From Okapia johnstoni (taxonomy: Eukaryota > Chordata > Mammalia > Artiodactyla > Giraffidae), in assembly GCA_024291935.2 (NCBI GenBank), contig JAGTYA010000026.1, positions 1,723,501 through 1,787,500 on the forward strand: DNA of 64,000 nt, in the 5' to 3' direction. This document shows, piece by piece, positions 1-11,645 of the stretch. A program made the position numbers and the translations under genes. Position 1 is the first letter of the stretch. Every line of letters begins with the position of its first letter. A model generated the notes under the pieces. The model searched no databases, had not been told where the DNA came from, and worked only from the letters and a program-made list of their open reading frames with translations.

Positions 1-360
1 GTTAATGAAGCTCGGGTTCTTGATATCTCATCTCAGAAAGAATTCAGTGAGAGACAAAGTAAGAGGTAAGAAGTCAATTTATTCAAAAAGACGCGCACTC
101 CACCGACACAGTGAGGGCCATCTCAGAAGGTGAGCGCGGCCTTGAAACGTGCCGTGGCTAGCTTCCACGGGCTGGGTAATTTCATAGAGTAATAAGGGGA
201 AGGATCACTCCAACTATTTTGGGGAAAGGGCGGAGATTTCCAGGAAATGGGCCACAACCCACTTTTCGGTCTTTGATGGTTGACATCAGAACTGTCACGG
301 CACCTATGGGTGTGTCACTTGGCTTGCTGATGTGTTACAATGAGTGTATCCTGAGACTAT
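1..360 (-). mobile_element. probable ERV LTR fragment, antisense
   Basis: No gene is visible here. The stretch reads like the reverse strand of a ruminant endogenous-retrovirus LTR. A reversed AATAAA signal lies at 78-83, close to a region resembling the R/U5 part of such LTRs, with U3-like sequence towards 360. The left edge is cut by the window. The family assignment rests on remembered similarity only, and an unrelated old repeat is possible. Confidence 0.4.
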
Positions 361-410
361 ATGCCAAGAGAACGTTTGTGTATATGTGTACATATATGTG
401 AGATGAAGGG

Positions 411-597
411 AAGTGGAAGTCCTTCAGTTGTGTCTGACTCTGCGACCCCATGGACTGTACAGTCCATGGAATTCCCAGACCAGAATACTGGAGTGGGTAG
501 CCTTTCCCTTCTCCAGGGGACCTTCCCAACCCAGGGATTGAATCCAGGTCTCCTGCATCGCAGGCAGATTCTTTACCAGCTGAGCCACAAGGGAAGC
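411..597 (-). mobile_element. Bov-tA SINE, reverse orientation
   Basis: The reverse complement carries the ruminant tRNA-derived SINE: the 'cttccct..tggctcagctgg' head and the TCGGACACGACTGAG-like tail. It is followed by a TA/TG-rich microsatellite (598-655). A 13-bp direct repeat, CAAGAGAACGTTT, flanks the SINE plus microsatellite at 365-377 and 658-670. Confidence 0.85.
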
Positions 598-657
598 TCT
601 GTGTGTATATATGTTTATATATATATATGTTATATATGTATGTGTGTGTGTGTACAA

Positions 658-2024
658 CAAGAGAACGTTTTATGCAAAGATGGGCACAGTAAAGGAAAGA
701 AATGGTACAGACCTAACAGAAACAGAAGATATTAAGAAGAGGTGGCAAGGATACACAGAAGAACTGTACAAAAAAGATCTTCACGACCTAGACAATCACG
801 ATGGTGTGATCACTCACCTAGAGCCAGACATCTTGGAATGTGAAGTCAAGTGGGCCTTAGGAAGCATCACTTTGAACAAAGCTAGTGGAGGTGATGGAAT
901 TCCAGTTGAGCTATTTCAAATCCTGAAAGATGATGCTGTGAAAGTGTGGCACTCGATATGCCAGCAAATTTGGAAAACTCAGCAGTGGCCACAGGACTGG
1001 AAAAGATCAGTTTTCCTTCCAATCCCAAAGAAAGGCAACGCCAAAGAATGTTCAAACTACCACACAATTGCACTCATCTCACATGCTAGTAAAGTAATGC
1101 TCAAAATCCTCCAAGCCAGGCTTCAACAGTACATGAACCAAGAACTTCCAGATGTTCAAGCTAGATTTAGAAAAGGCAAAGGAACCAGAGATTAGATCAA
1201 ATTGCCAATAGCCTTTGGATCATAGAAAAAGGAGAATTCCAGAAAAACATCTACTTCTGCTTCATCGACTACACTAAAGCCTTTGACTGTGTGGATCACA
1301 ATAAACTGAAAAATTCTTGAAGAGATGGGAATACCAGACCACCTGACCTGCCTCCTGAGAAACCTGTATGCAGGTCAAGAAGCAACAGTTAGAACTGGAT
1401 ATGGAACAACAGACTGGTTCCAAATTGGGAAAGTAGTACATCAAGGCTGTACATTGTCACCCTGTTTATTTAACTTATATGCAGAGTATATCAGGTGAAA
1501 TGCCGGGCTAGAAGAAGCATAGGCTGGAATCAAGATTGCCGGGAGAAACATCAATAATCTGAGATATGCAGAAGAAACTACCCCAGTGTCAGAAAGCGGA
1601 GAGGAACTAAAGAATCTCTTGATGAAGGTGAAAGAAGAGAGTGAAAAACCTGGCTTAAAATGCAACATTACGAGAGACGAAGATCGCGGCGTCCGGTCCC
1701 ATCACTTCCTGGCAAATAGATGGGGAAACAATGGAATCAGTGTCAGACTTTATTTTTTGGGGCTCCAAAATCACTGCAGATGGTGACTGTAGCCACGAAA
1801 TTAAAAGACGCTTGCTCTTTGGAAGAAAAGCTATGACAAACCTAGACAGCATATTAAAAGCAGAGACATTACTTTGCCAACAAAAGCCCATATAGTCAAA
1901 GTTATGATTTTTCCAATAGTCATGTATGAATGTGAGAATTGGACAATAAAGAAGGCTGAGCGCTGAAGAATTGATACTTTTGAACAGTGGTGTTGGAGGA
2001 GATTCTTGAGAGTCCCTTGGACTG
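658..2024 (+). mobile_element. BovB (RTE) LINE fragment, left part
   Basis: This is reverse-transcriptase-coding BovB sequence, 5'-truncated, starting near the 'caaagatgggc' segment. A 194-codon open stretch at 611-1195 carries the RT 'fingers' region; after that the frame is broken repeatedly by stops and indels. The catalytic box is degraded, with sequence resembling RYAEE around 1565. It continues after the inserted LTR at 2530-2850. It is a dead copy. Confidence 0.9.
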
Positions 2025-2525
2025 TGTCAACTACAAATTGGCACTTACTAAGAGCATCGCCAACAACTAAGCAACAAAGATATTTGCCATCTGCCTCTGT
2101 GGAGATTAAACCCTGTGCTGCTATAGCTGCTGACCTTCAACAACCCCTGAGGGAGTTCAGGGTGGAGGGAGGCACTCTGTGCTCCAGGGAATCTGGTGGG
2201 ACAGGTCTTCAGATAGTTGGATGTTTTTAGGAACAGATTTTATGACCTCAATCCTTGCATCTCCTCATATCCAGAGAAGCACTAAATCCCTTCATGGTGA
2301 CCTCAGATCCTCACGACTAACAAAAAACCTTTTGTAAAATGATTGCTTCATGGTATTGAACTCCCCCTTCACCAAAACCTTGTATATTGACCTTCCCCCC
2401 CCCTGCCGCTTTGGAGCAGTCTCTCAGAGCGAGCTAAGATGCTGCCTCCCGGGCTGCAGTCCTCATTTTGCCCCAAATAAAACTCAACTCTCAACACTCA
2501 AGTTGTACATCTTGTTTAGTCGACA
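2025..2525 (+). mobile_element. solo ERV LTR inserted into BovB
   Basis: A 501-bp element beginning TGTCAAC and ending CGACA interrupts BovB exactly between 'cccttggactg' and 'taaggagatc'. It is flanked by the 4-bp direct repeat ACTG (2021-2024 and 2526-2529), the target-site duplication expected of a gammaretrovirus-like (ERV1) insertion. A polyadenylation signal AATAAA lies at 2476-2481, after a 'gctgcctcccgggctgcag' segment typical of this LTR class. No internal viral genes are present, so this is the product of LTR-LTR recombination. Confidence 0.85.
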
Positions 2526-2529
2526 ACTG

Positions 2530-2850
2530 TAAGGAGATCAAACCAGTCAGTCTTGAAGGAAATCAATCCTGATATTCACTGGAAGGACTGATGCTGAAGC
2601 TGAAGCTCCAGTACTTCGGCAACCTGATGCAAAGAGAAAGAGCCAGCTCATTAGAAAGCCTCTGATGCTGGGAAAGATAGAAGGCAGGAGGAGAAGGGGA
2701 CGACAGAGGATGAGATGGCTGGGTGGCATCACTCACTCAATAGACAGGAGTTTGAGCAAGCTCCAGGAGATGGTGAAGGACAGAAAATCCTGACGTGCTG
2801 CAGTCTGTGGGGTCGCAAAGAGTCGGACACGACTGAGCGACAGAACAATA
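2530..2850 (+). mobile_element. BovB LINE, 3' end resumed after the LTR
   Basis: This is the direct continuation of the BovB element at 658-2024. It begins at 'aaggagatca' and runs to the characteristic 3' end with the sequence gtcggacacgactgagcgac near 2822-2841. Confidence 0.9.
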
Positions 2851-3119
2851 TTGACTCAAGGTCTAGTGAAAGCCACTCGTGCACCATCTTGGACCCATTT
2901 GGTTCTGGTCGGTTTCTGCCACGTCCTCGGGCTATGCCATTCTTTCAAAGGCTGTGCCCTGTCCGCTTCCCTCCTGTGTCTGTCCCACGTGGGACGGACA
3001 CAGGGCTTGGCTGGAGAAGAGTACCATAGGCCAGGCCCCTCCGGATCCGCACACCTGGCTCCAGGGATGGCGAGGCAGTCCCCCGCTGAGGCCAGGCCCC
3101 TGTAGCAGTTCCAAAGACA

Positions 3120-3590
3120 CAGCGTATGAATCAGGGTTCTGCAGAGAAACAGAACTAATAGAATGTGCGTGTCCACAGGAGGATTCTGAGGACAAGGAAC
3201 TGGCTCACACCATCAGGGAGGCTGGGAAGCCCCGGGACCCGGAGATCAGATGCTGTCAGTTCTAGTCCAAAAGCCAGTGGGCTCGAGTCTGGAGAAGGGC
3301 CCACATTTCAGCCTGAGTCTGAAGGCAGGAAAAGACTCCCTGTGTCCGGGCTCCTGACCAGGCTGGGGGAGTTCCCGCTCATTCAGCCTTTTGCAATTTG
3401 TGGGCCTTCACCTGATTGGACAAGGCCCACCTTCAGGCCTCTTGCTTTATCCAGTCTACACACTCCAACACTAAGTTCCTTTAGAAACACACATATACCC
3501 AGGAGAATGTTTGAATAAATAACTGGGCTCCTCGTGACCCAGTCAGGTTGACACATGAACCCCCTCATGTGGCTTCTGTCCTTTTAATGG
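3120..3590. repeat. old mammalian interspersed repeat
   Basis: The stretch starts with a 'ggttctgcagagaaacagaa' segment and ends with 'cagtcaggttgacacatgaa'. It resembles a dispersed repeat common in mammalian genomes whose family name I cannot assign with certainty. The sequence on either side, 2851-3119 and 3591-3798, shows nothing recognisable. Confidence 0.5.
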
Positions 3591-3798
3591 TGTGGAATTC
3601 CATCCCCCACCCCCTTCAGGACCAAGGCTGCCATAAGCATTGAGCTGGTTCAGACATGATGAGGACAAGACACAGAGGAAACCGCAGGACCTCGCTGGGT
3701 GCCGGGAGAGGCCGTAGAAGTGGGTCTTGAGTGTGCTGCCTCACAGAGAATTTGAATAAGTGTGTGGATATTGAACACACTCCCCTGTGACTCGCTCC

Positions 3799-4458
3799 TT
3801 AAAGAAGGCTGAACACCGAAGAATTGATGCTTTTGAACTGTGGTGTTGCAGAAGACTCTTGAGAGTCCCTCAGACTGCAAGGAGATCCAATCAGTCCATC
3901 CTAAAAGAAATCATTCCCGAATATTCATTGGAAGGACTGATGCTAAAGCTGAAACTCAAATTCTTTGGTCACCTGGTACAAAGAACTGACTCCTTGGAAA
4001 AGACCCTGATGCTGGGAAAGGTTGAAGGCGGGAGGAGAAGGGGATGACAGGATGAGATGGTTGGATTGCATCACTGACCTGATGGGCATGAGTTTGAGCA
4101 AGCTCCAGGAGTTGGTGATGGACAGGAAAGCTTGCTGTGCTGCAGTCCATGGGGTAGCAAAGAGTCAGACATGGCTGAGTGACTGAAGATAGCATATTAG
4201 AAAGCAAAGACATCACTTTGCTGACAAGGTCCGTATAGTCAATGCTATGGTTTTTCCAGTAGTCATGTATGGATGTTATAGCTGGATCATAAAGAAGAAC
4301 TGATTCCTTTAAACTGTGGTTTTGAAGATTCTTGAGAGTCTCTTGGACAGCAAGATCAAAGCAGTCCATCCTAAAGGAAATCCACCCTGAATATTCATTG
4401 GAAGGACTGATGCTGAAGCGGAAGCTCCAATACTATGGCCGCCTGATGCGAAGAGCTG
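3799..4458 (+). mobile_element. two successive BovB 3' fragments
   Basis: 3799-4186 runs from 'aaagaaggctgaacaccgaa' to the 3' end 'gactgagtgactga'-like sequence. At 4187 the sequence jumps back to an upstream BovB segment ('agatagcatattag') and repeats the same 3' portion to about 4458. Two truncated copies, or an internally duplicated one, therefore lie head to tail. Confidence 0.8.
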
Positions 4459-4464
4459 GTGCTG

Positions 4465-5545
4465 TTGTTGTTTAGTCACCCAGTCGTGTCTGGCTCTTTG
4501 TGACCCCATGGACCGCAGCACGCCAGGCCTCTCTGGCCCTCACCATCTCCTGAAGTTTGCCCAAGTTCACGCCCATGGCATCGGTGATGCCATCCAGCCA
4601 TTGCATCCTCCCTCTTCTCTTCCTGTCCTCAATCTTTCCCAGCATCAGGGACTTTTCCAATGAGTCAGTTGTTCCCAGCAGATGATCAAAATACTGGAGT
4701 TTCAGCTTCTACATCAGTCCTTCCAAGGAGTATTCAGGGTTGATTGCCTTTAAGATCGACTGGTTGGATCTCCTTGCAGTCCAAGGGACTCTCAAGAGTC
4801 TTCTTCAACACCACAGCTCAGAAGCACCAATTCTTCGGCGCTCAGCTTTCTTTATGGTCCAACTCTCACATCCATACATGACTACTGGAAAAGCCATAGC
4901 TTTGACTATACGGACCTTTGTAGGCAAAGTAATGTCTCTGCTTTTTTATACACTGTCTAGGTTTGTCATAGCTTTTCTTCCAAGGAGCAAGCTGTCTTTT
5001 AATTTCATGGCTACAGTCACCATCTGCAGCGATTTTGGAGCCCAAGAAAATAAAGGATGTCACTGTTTCCTTTTGTTTCCCCATCTATTTGCCATGAAGT
5101 GATGGGACCAGATGCTGTGATCTTCATTTTTTTAACTGTTGTATTTTAAGCCAGCTTTTTCACTCTCCTCTTTCACCTTCATCAAGAGATTCTTTAGTTC
5201 CTCTTCACTTTCTGCCATAAGGGTGGGGTCATCTGCATATCTGAGGCAATCTTGATTCCAGTTTGTGCTTCATCCAGCCCAGCATTTCTCATGATGTACT
5301 CTGCATATAAGTTAAATAAGCAGGGTGACAACATACAGCCTTGACGTACTCCTTTCTCAATTTTGAACCAGTTCCACTGTTCCATGTCCAGTTCTAACTG
5401 TTGCTTCTTGACCTGCATACAGGTTTCTCGGGAGGCAGGTAAGGTGGTCTGGTATTCCCATCTCTTTAAGAGTTTTTCACAGTTTGTTGTGATCCACACA
5501 GTCAAAGGCTTTAGCGTAGTTGATGAAGCAAAAGTAGATGTTTTA
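4465..5545 (-). mobile_element. BovB LINE fragment, reverse
   Basis: The reverse complement is the BovB 3' half, read continuously from the 'cagtcgtgtctgg' 3' end to the RT region ('ctacttttgcttcatcaac'). It lies tail to tail with the plus-strand fragments at 3799-4458. Reading frames are broken. Confidence 0.9.
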
Positions 5546-5584
5546 TATACGTATATATACACATACACATGTAAATGTCTGCAT

Positions 5585-5950
5585 ACACATGGCTGATTCA
5601 TTTCATTGTACAGCAGAAACTAACACAGCATTTTAAAGCAATTATAGTTGTTCAGTCACCAAGTCGTGTCTGACTCTTTGCAACCCTATGGACTGCAGCA
5701 TGCCAGGCATTCCCGTCCCTAACCATCTCCCAGAGTTTGCCCAAGTTCATGTCCATTGAGTCAGGGATCCCATTCAACCATATCACCCTCTGTCGCCCCC
5801 TTCTCCTCCTGCCTTCAGTCTTTCCCAGTATCAGGGTCTTTCCCAATGAGTTTGGTCTTTGCATCAGGTGGCCAAAGTATTGGAGCTTCAGCATCAGTCC
5901 TTAAAATGAGTATTCAGGGTTGATTTCCTTTAGAGTTGACAAACTATGGT
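5585..5950 (-). mobile_element. short L1 3' scrap (+) then BovB 3' fragment (-)
   Basis: 5585-5643 resembles the ruminant LINE-1 3' end ('gtacagcagaaactaacaca'). 5646-5950 is the reverse complement of the BovB 3' terminus. A small plus-strand BovB scrap follows at about 5937-6000. Confidence 0.75.
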
Positions 5951-6029
5951 GTTGGAGAAGACAACTGAAAGTTCCTTGGAGATCAAAGCAATTACACTCC
6001 AGTTAAAAAAAGAGAAGAACCAAATCTAA

Positions 6030-6510
6030 GTGTCATAGTCATCTAGGGCTACTGTGTAACAAAATACCACGGCCTGGATGAATCAGATAGTACAGTTTTA
6101 CTCTCTCATGGCCTGGAGGCCAGAAGTCCAAGGTCAAGGTGTGGGCTTAGCTGATTCTTCCAAGGGCTGTGAAGGACCATAGTGACAGGCCTGTCTCCCA
6201 GCTCCTGACAGTTTGCTGGTGGCCAGTTTGCTGGGTTCCTTAGCTTGGAGAAGCCCATCTCCGGCCTCCGCTTTCATCTCCACATGGCCTCTCCCTGTGT
6301 CAGGGTCCAGTCTCCGCATCCCTTTCTCTTATAAGAACACTTGCCCCTGGATTTAGGATCCACTCCAAATGCTGAGTAATATCCTTTTGGTTTCAATAAC
6401 TTAATTCTCTCTGCGAAGGCCCTATTCCCAAATACAGTCACACTCTGAAGTACTGAGGGTTAGGACGTCAACATACAAGTTTGTCGGGGACACAATTCAA
6501 CCACAGTATC
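6030..6510. repeat. old interspersed repeat, family not named
   Basis: It contains the 'ggaggccagaagtccaaggt' and 'ggttaggacgtcaacata' segments of a widely dispersed mammalian repeat. I cannot name the family reliably. Confidence 0.45.
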
Positions 6511-9050
6511 ACCCCCGCTATTGTGGGAGCAGAACGCAGAGGGTTGGCTGGAGAGGGAGGTGGGCAGACATCGCACGGCTGGAGGTGGTGGCTCCTCTGG
6601 GAGGCTCAGTAGCACGAGGGGCCCCAAGTCCAGGCCCTGTGGGGGGGCCCCATGCAGCCTCAGGAGCAGCAGGACCCAGGCCCTTCCTTACACATATTCT
6701 GTCCTTCACAACCTTGGATCCCGGGGCCCTGCAGGGGATCAGGGTCTCGCCAGCATCCTTTGACCTGGTCAAAGGTGAAAGGATAACACTCTAGGAGGCC
6801 TCTGAGTAGGAAGTCTGGGGAAAGCCCAATTGTTAGCAGCAAAGGGACTAGAGTCACTGAAGGTGGCCCCCGTGGCTGCGCACCGGCTCCTGCGGTGGAG
6901 GGGCCGCGCCCCGGGAGGAGGGGGCCACTGGACTTCTCGGGTCTGTCCCGGGAGCCGCCCCGCCCTGTGCCTGTGATCGGAGGTCTGTCCTGGTCACCAC
7001 AGGGTCCTCCCAGCTCCCTCACCACCAAAACCTAGTTTCCTGATGATACGCAGAAACCACTTTGGAGATAGAAAAACAAAGAGGGAGACAGGACTCGGGG
7101 GGTGGGGTGCAGGCAGGGCGTCACCTGGAAGGAAGGAAAACCGAAAACCTCCGCAGAGGCTCCGCATGACCCCAGAGCCTGCACAGTACAGAGGAGCAGG
7201 GCAGGACGCGCGCTCCCGGAGCGGGACACGGCGTGTCCCCCCTGCCCTGGGAGGGGACGCTGAGGGGCTGGCAGAGCCCGGGAGGGGGGTGGGGAGCTTC
7301 ATGGATGGACCAGCAGGGACCAGGGGGCTCCAAACCAGACAGACGGGTCACGTCCGTGGAGACCTGCAGGTCTTCAGCTCCACCCCGGCCCCAGGGGACC
7401 CGGGCACGTAGGGGACGGGGTGGGGGCACGGAACACCGAGGCTGGAGTTAGAGAGGGAGACAGAGAAGACCCCCCAGCACAGAGGGTGCTGTGCCCCGAC
7501 CCGCACCCTGCACGGAGGGGCTCCTGGGAAACGAGGCAGAGCTGGACCATGAGCACGGGCGCCGGTGATCAGGCTCAGCGCGGAGACGGCCACGTCCAGG
7601 GAGACGGCTCCCCCAGCTTCTCCCGGCCCGGGGGCTCTGTGAGGTGGAAGGAGCAGTGAAGGGGACATGGTCCGGGGCGGGGTCTGAGGGAAGAGGGCTG
7701 CCCCGAGCTGTCGGTGGTCGGTCCCTCAGGGCCACGCCCGCCTGCCCCCTCCCCCCCACCCCCGGCAGCCAGGCCAGGAGAGGGGAGGGCTGTCGGCTCT
7801 GCTTACTCATTCACACACATTGGTTGAACCCCGATAATCCACAGCAGACAGCACGAACGACCCCAGGGTGAGCCCAGACCGGGCGCAGACGCCTCCAAAG
7901 CTGACCCTGGGGAGGCAAGGCTCGGGGCTCCCTGGTCTTCCCTCCCCTCTCCCCCGTTCCTGCCCAGGCACGTGTGGCAGGGGCCCAGCCTCGCTCTCCC
8001 CAGCCCCACGCTCAGAGGGCTCGGAGCCCTTCCCCCACTTCACCCAGTCCACCTGAGCTCTGGGTCAGCTGGGCCCCTTGCTCTGCCCGGGAAGTTGACC
8101 TGAGTGAGGTTCCCAATCCAGCGGCCCTGAGACCAGCAAGGTTGGGGGAGGCCTCGGAGAGACGCAAGGCGCCCAGCAGGTGGTTGGGAGGGTGCCTAAG
8201 CAGGGCAGAGTTCGGAAGCCAGAGACCCTTTGCCCGGGGCCAGTTTCAGCCAGGCCGGCACTGCCAGGCCTCAGCCTCCCTGGGCCCGCATGCTGTGCAG
8301 ACCCCCCCAGCCATGAGAGCAGGGGCACTGCTGGCCAGGCCCCAGAGCCGAGTGGGAGCTTGTAGCAATACGTGGCCCAAGTGGTGAAAGGGACCAGCCC
8401 CCAGAAAGACCCTGGAGAAGGGCTGTGGGACCCACACCCGCCTGCCTGGCCAGCTGAGCCTGCTGTTTGAGGTTCAAGGTCACTTGGCTGCACCCAGACC
8501 CTGGGATTGGCCCAGGCATAGCCCCTCAAGCCGGGCACCCAGTGGGGAACAGCGGGCGAGGCGTGGATGAGGCCCAGGCGGGCGCCCCCAAGCCTCCACC
8601 TCCCGGTGCCTGCCTCTCCTGAATGACAGACTCTGGGGAGACAGAAGGACAGAGCGGAGGGGGAGCCTCGTCTCGCCCCCCTGCTGAGGCCCAATTGGAC
8701 CCCGAGCCCCCAGATCCAGGCCCTGTTCTGCACCCTGCCCTCCTCAGGAAATGGCCTCTCCACCCCCACAGGGCAGCCAAGTCCCCCGGTGCCCCTCCTG
8801 CCAGTCTCCCAGCCGGCCCCCGATAGTGATGCTATCACTGCATCTTCCTCACCACCCACCTGGGCCCGTGAGGACCCCCGCCCACCTTGAATCCAGCCCC
8901 AGAGTCACCCCCGAGGCATCCGAACACCGGGGAGCATCACACCCTCCTCCAGGTCCTCCTGGAGCCCTGCCGCCTGGGGTCAGCTTCTGGGCTGGGCGCC
9001 CTTGAGCCCACAGGACCTACCCTGCCCCCTGCCCCCTGCCTCATCCACGG
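6511..9050. other. GC-rich unique block without a recognised gene
   Basis: This is 2.5 kb of GC-rich, repeat-poor DNA inside an otherwise repeat-rich intergenic region. Several overlapping open frames exist on both strands, the longest 264 codons on the minus strand at 8065-8859. They look composition-driven: low complexity, proline/glycine/alanine-rich, and without a domain I recognise. The sequence is compatible with an untranslated transcript or a GC-rich spacer. Confidence 0.4.
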
Positions 9051-9902
9051 CTGCCCTCCCACCTCTTTCTACTGGTCTTGATTTTAAATTTTCTCTCCCA
9101 GTTTATTTGATTATTTAGTATTGATTTAGAAACCAGAGCTGAGTCCTTTGGTAGGCAGCATTGATTGCTATTCATTTTCCTTAATCTTAAGAATGGAAAC
9201 CGTATTAACCACCCCCCTGCCCAACCACCAAGCTTTGGATACTGAGGGCCCTGCCCCCACTCCCCGGCCCAGGTCTCCATTAGCACAGCCCCCCTCATCA
9301 CAGCGGGCTGCTTGGGGGCCTCGGGCCTCCTCTGGAAAGACCCACCAGCTCATCACCGGGAAGCGCCAGCAGGGTACTCTCAGACCGCACTTTCTGCTGC
9401 ACCCACCAGACGGGGTCCCTGTGGCCTGGGTGCTCCCAGTCTCAGGATGGAAAGAGCCCCCTTCGACCACATTTCCCACTCCCAGTGGACCTGTCATGAT
9501 TTGGGGCCCCCTCCCCACACACGTGGGCACGAGCAGTGGACAGTGAATGTGGGCACCGCCTGTGTCTCCCTAGGGTCTCAGCTGGCAGCCGGGAGGCAGC
9601 TTCCCCTCTGTGTCCGGATCTCACTGATACAAAGGAGACAATGGTCCCGGAGGCTGTACCGGGAGGAAGACCCCAGAAGCTTATCGCTGGGGGCTTGCGA
9701 GGCCAGGGACAAGCTTAAGGGGTCCCGCCTCCGCCTGCCTGAGGCCCCCACCCCCCAAACCGGACACAGACCCTCTCTGTGCTTCTCCCCAAGGCAGGAC
9801 CTGCTCCAGCTCCTCTGGGCTAAGATTTCCACCCTGCCAGGGCTCCTGCAGCCGAGCAGTAACCAGACGCCTCAGGCTGTGACCAGCAGGACCCCATGTG
9901 AA
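9051..9902. other. intergenic sequence, nothing recognised
   Basis: There is a short AT-rich patch (9080-9200) and then GC-rich sequence with no repeat or gene I can support. Confidence 0.4.
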
Positions 9903-10180
9903 TAGTGAGTATCCAGGGTTGATCTCCTTTAGGACTGACTGACTTGATCTCCTTGCAGTCCAAGGGACTCTCAAGAGTCTTCTTCAGCACCACAGTTTGA
10001 AAACGTCGGTTCTTAGGTGATGGTTGGATGGCAGCACTGACTCAGACATGAGTTTGAGCAAGCTCCAGGAGTTGGGGATGGACAGGGAAGCCTGGTGTGC
10101 TGCAGTCCATGGGGTTGCAAAGAGTTGGACATGACCGAGCGACTGAACTGATGCCTTCTTTATGGTTCAATTCTCACACT
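9903..10180. mobile_element. BovB fragments arranged as (-)(+)(-)
   Basis: 9903-10016 is reversed BovB. 10017-10150 is forward BovB 3' end ('gagtttgagcaagctccagg' to 'gaccgagcgactgaactg'). 10151-10180 is a reversed scrap. The three pieces form a compact mosaic. Confidence 0.75.
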
Positions 10181-11350
10181 TTTCAGCTTTATTGAGATGC
10201 AATTCATGTACCATCAAATTCACTGATGTAAAATACACAGTTCAGGGGTCTTTATACACTCACAGAGCTTTGCTGCCTAATCTAACATTTCAGCACCCCA
10301 AGAAGAGACGCCGCATGTACCACCTGCCCTCGGTTACAAACCTTCTCTACAAGCTGGCTCCTCCCCTAGCCTCCTCTCAGGCTCACTGGGGGCACCGTCT
10401 CCCTGTCTCCTGGGCTTGAAGTCTTACGAATACTCACAAACTAGAACATAACTCTCAACCTTTAGGTTGTGAATTTTTGTTTCAGTGGACAGCCTATCCT
10501 GGATATTACCCATAAACAGAATAGTATAACCCATGGCCCGCTGTGACGGCTTTCTTCCGCTCAGCTTCGTGGCTTCAGGGTCACCCACTGTGTGGCTTGT
10601 GTTGCTACCTCCTTCCTGTTTATGGCCGAACGGTGCAGCTGGTCCACACTTGCGTATCTGTTCATCCATCCATGGGCACACGGGTTGCTTCCACCCTTTA
10701 GCTGTTATGAACAATGCTGGACACGTCTTTGAATGGACGTGTGGTTTCGTTTCTCTTGGGAATGTACCTAAGAGGCCTTGCTGGATCATGTGGGAACTCT
10801 GTTTAGCATTTTGAAGAACTGCCAGGCTGTTCTCCAAAAGGACTGCATCATTTTACATCCCCACCAGCAATGTCTGAGGGCTCCGGCTGCTCCATGTTCT
10901 TAAAAGCACTTGTTACTGTCTGTCTTTTCTGTGTTAGCCATCCCGACGGGAGTGAAGTGATGACTCATGGTGGTTTTGATTTGCATCTCCCTGATGATTC
11001 ACGACACGGAGACACTGAGGTCTTTCCGCGTGCTTATTGGCCACACTACCCGTCTTCTTTGGGAAATGTTTATTCAGGGAATTCCCTGGCGGTCCAGTGG
11101 TTAGAACTCCATACTCTCACTGCAGAGGGTGTGGGTTCTCTCCTTGTTTGGGGAACTAAGATCCCACAAGCTGCTCAGTCCAAACAAAAAAATGTTAATT
11201 TAGATTCTCTGTCCATTTTTAAGTTGAATTGTTTGCCTTTTTGCTGTTGTTACGCATTCTGTACATCTTGTGGATACTAGTTTCTTAATCAGATATCAGA
11301 CTTATCGATACTAGTCCCCACTTCCTGGGCTGTCCCCACTTCCCCCACTT
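10168..11350 (-). mobile_element. old LINE-1 3' region, antisense, with nested CHR SINE
   Basis: It starts with the L1 3'-UTR type 'cttttcagctttattgagat' segment and continues into the familiar antisense sequence 'ttttgatttgcatctccctg'. A plus-strand tRNA-Glu (CHR) SINE is nested at about 11086-11195 ('ggcggtccagtggttagaac'), after which L1 resumes. L1 further 5' is found at 13036-14290, so this is probably one minus-strand element split by later insertions. Confidence 0.7.
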
Positions 11351-11432
11351 TCTTGATGATGGTATCTTGTTAGGGGGTGGCAGATCATGCCCAGGGACTG
11401 AGATTATCTTTGCCAATGCTTTATTTAACACA

Positions 11433-11645
11433 GGTTCACTGCCATGCCATGCTTGTCAGACTACTTATGACCCCATGTACTGTAGCCTGCCAGGCTCCTC
11501 TGTCCATGGGATTCTCCAGGAAAGAATACTGGAGTGGGCTGCCATTTCCTACTCCAGGGGATCTTCCCAACCCAGGATCGAACTCACGTTTCTTGCATCT
11601 CCTGCATTGGCAGGTGGATTCTTTACCACTGCACCATTACTCTGG
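11433..11645 (-). mobile_element. Bov-tA SINE, reverse
   Basis: The reverse complement matches the Bov-tA body, with 'gaatactggagtgggctgcc' and a degenerate head near 11640. Confidence 0.75.

Noticed and set aside
8065..8859. 264-codon minus-strand frame in the GC-rich block
   Set aside because: It has no recognised domain or splice structure, and similar frames exist on the opposite strand. Composition explains it.
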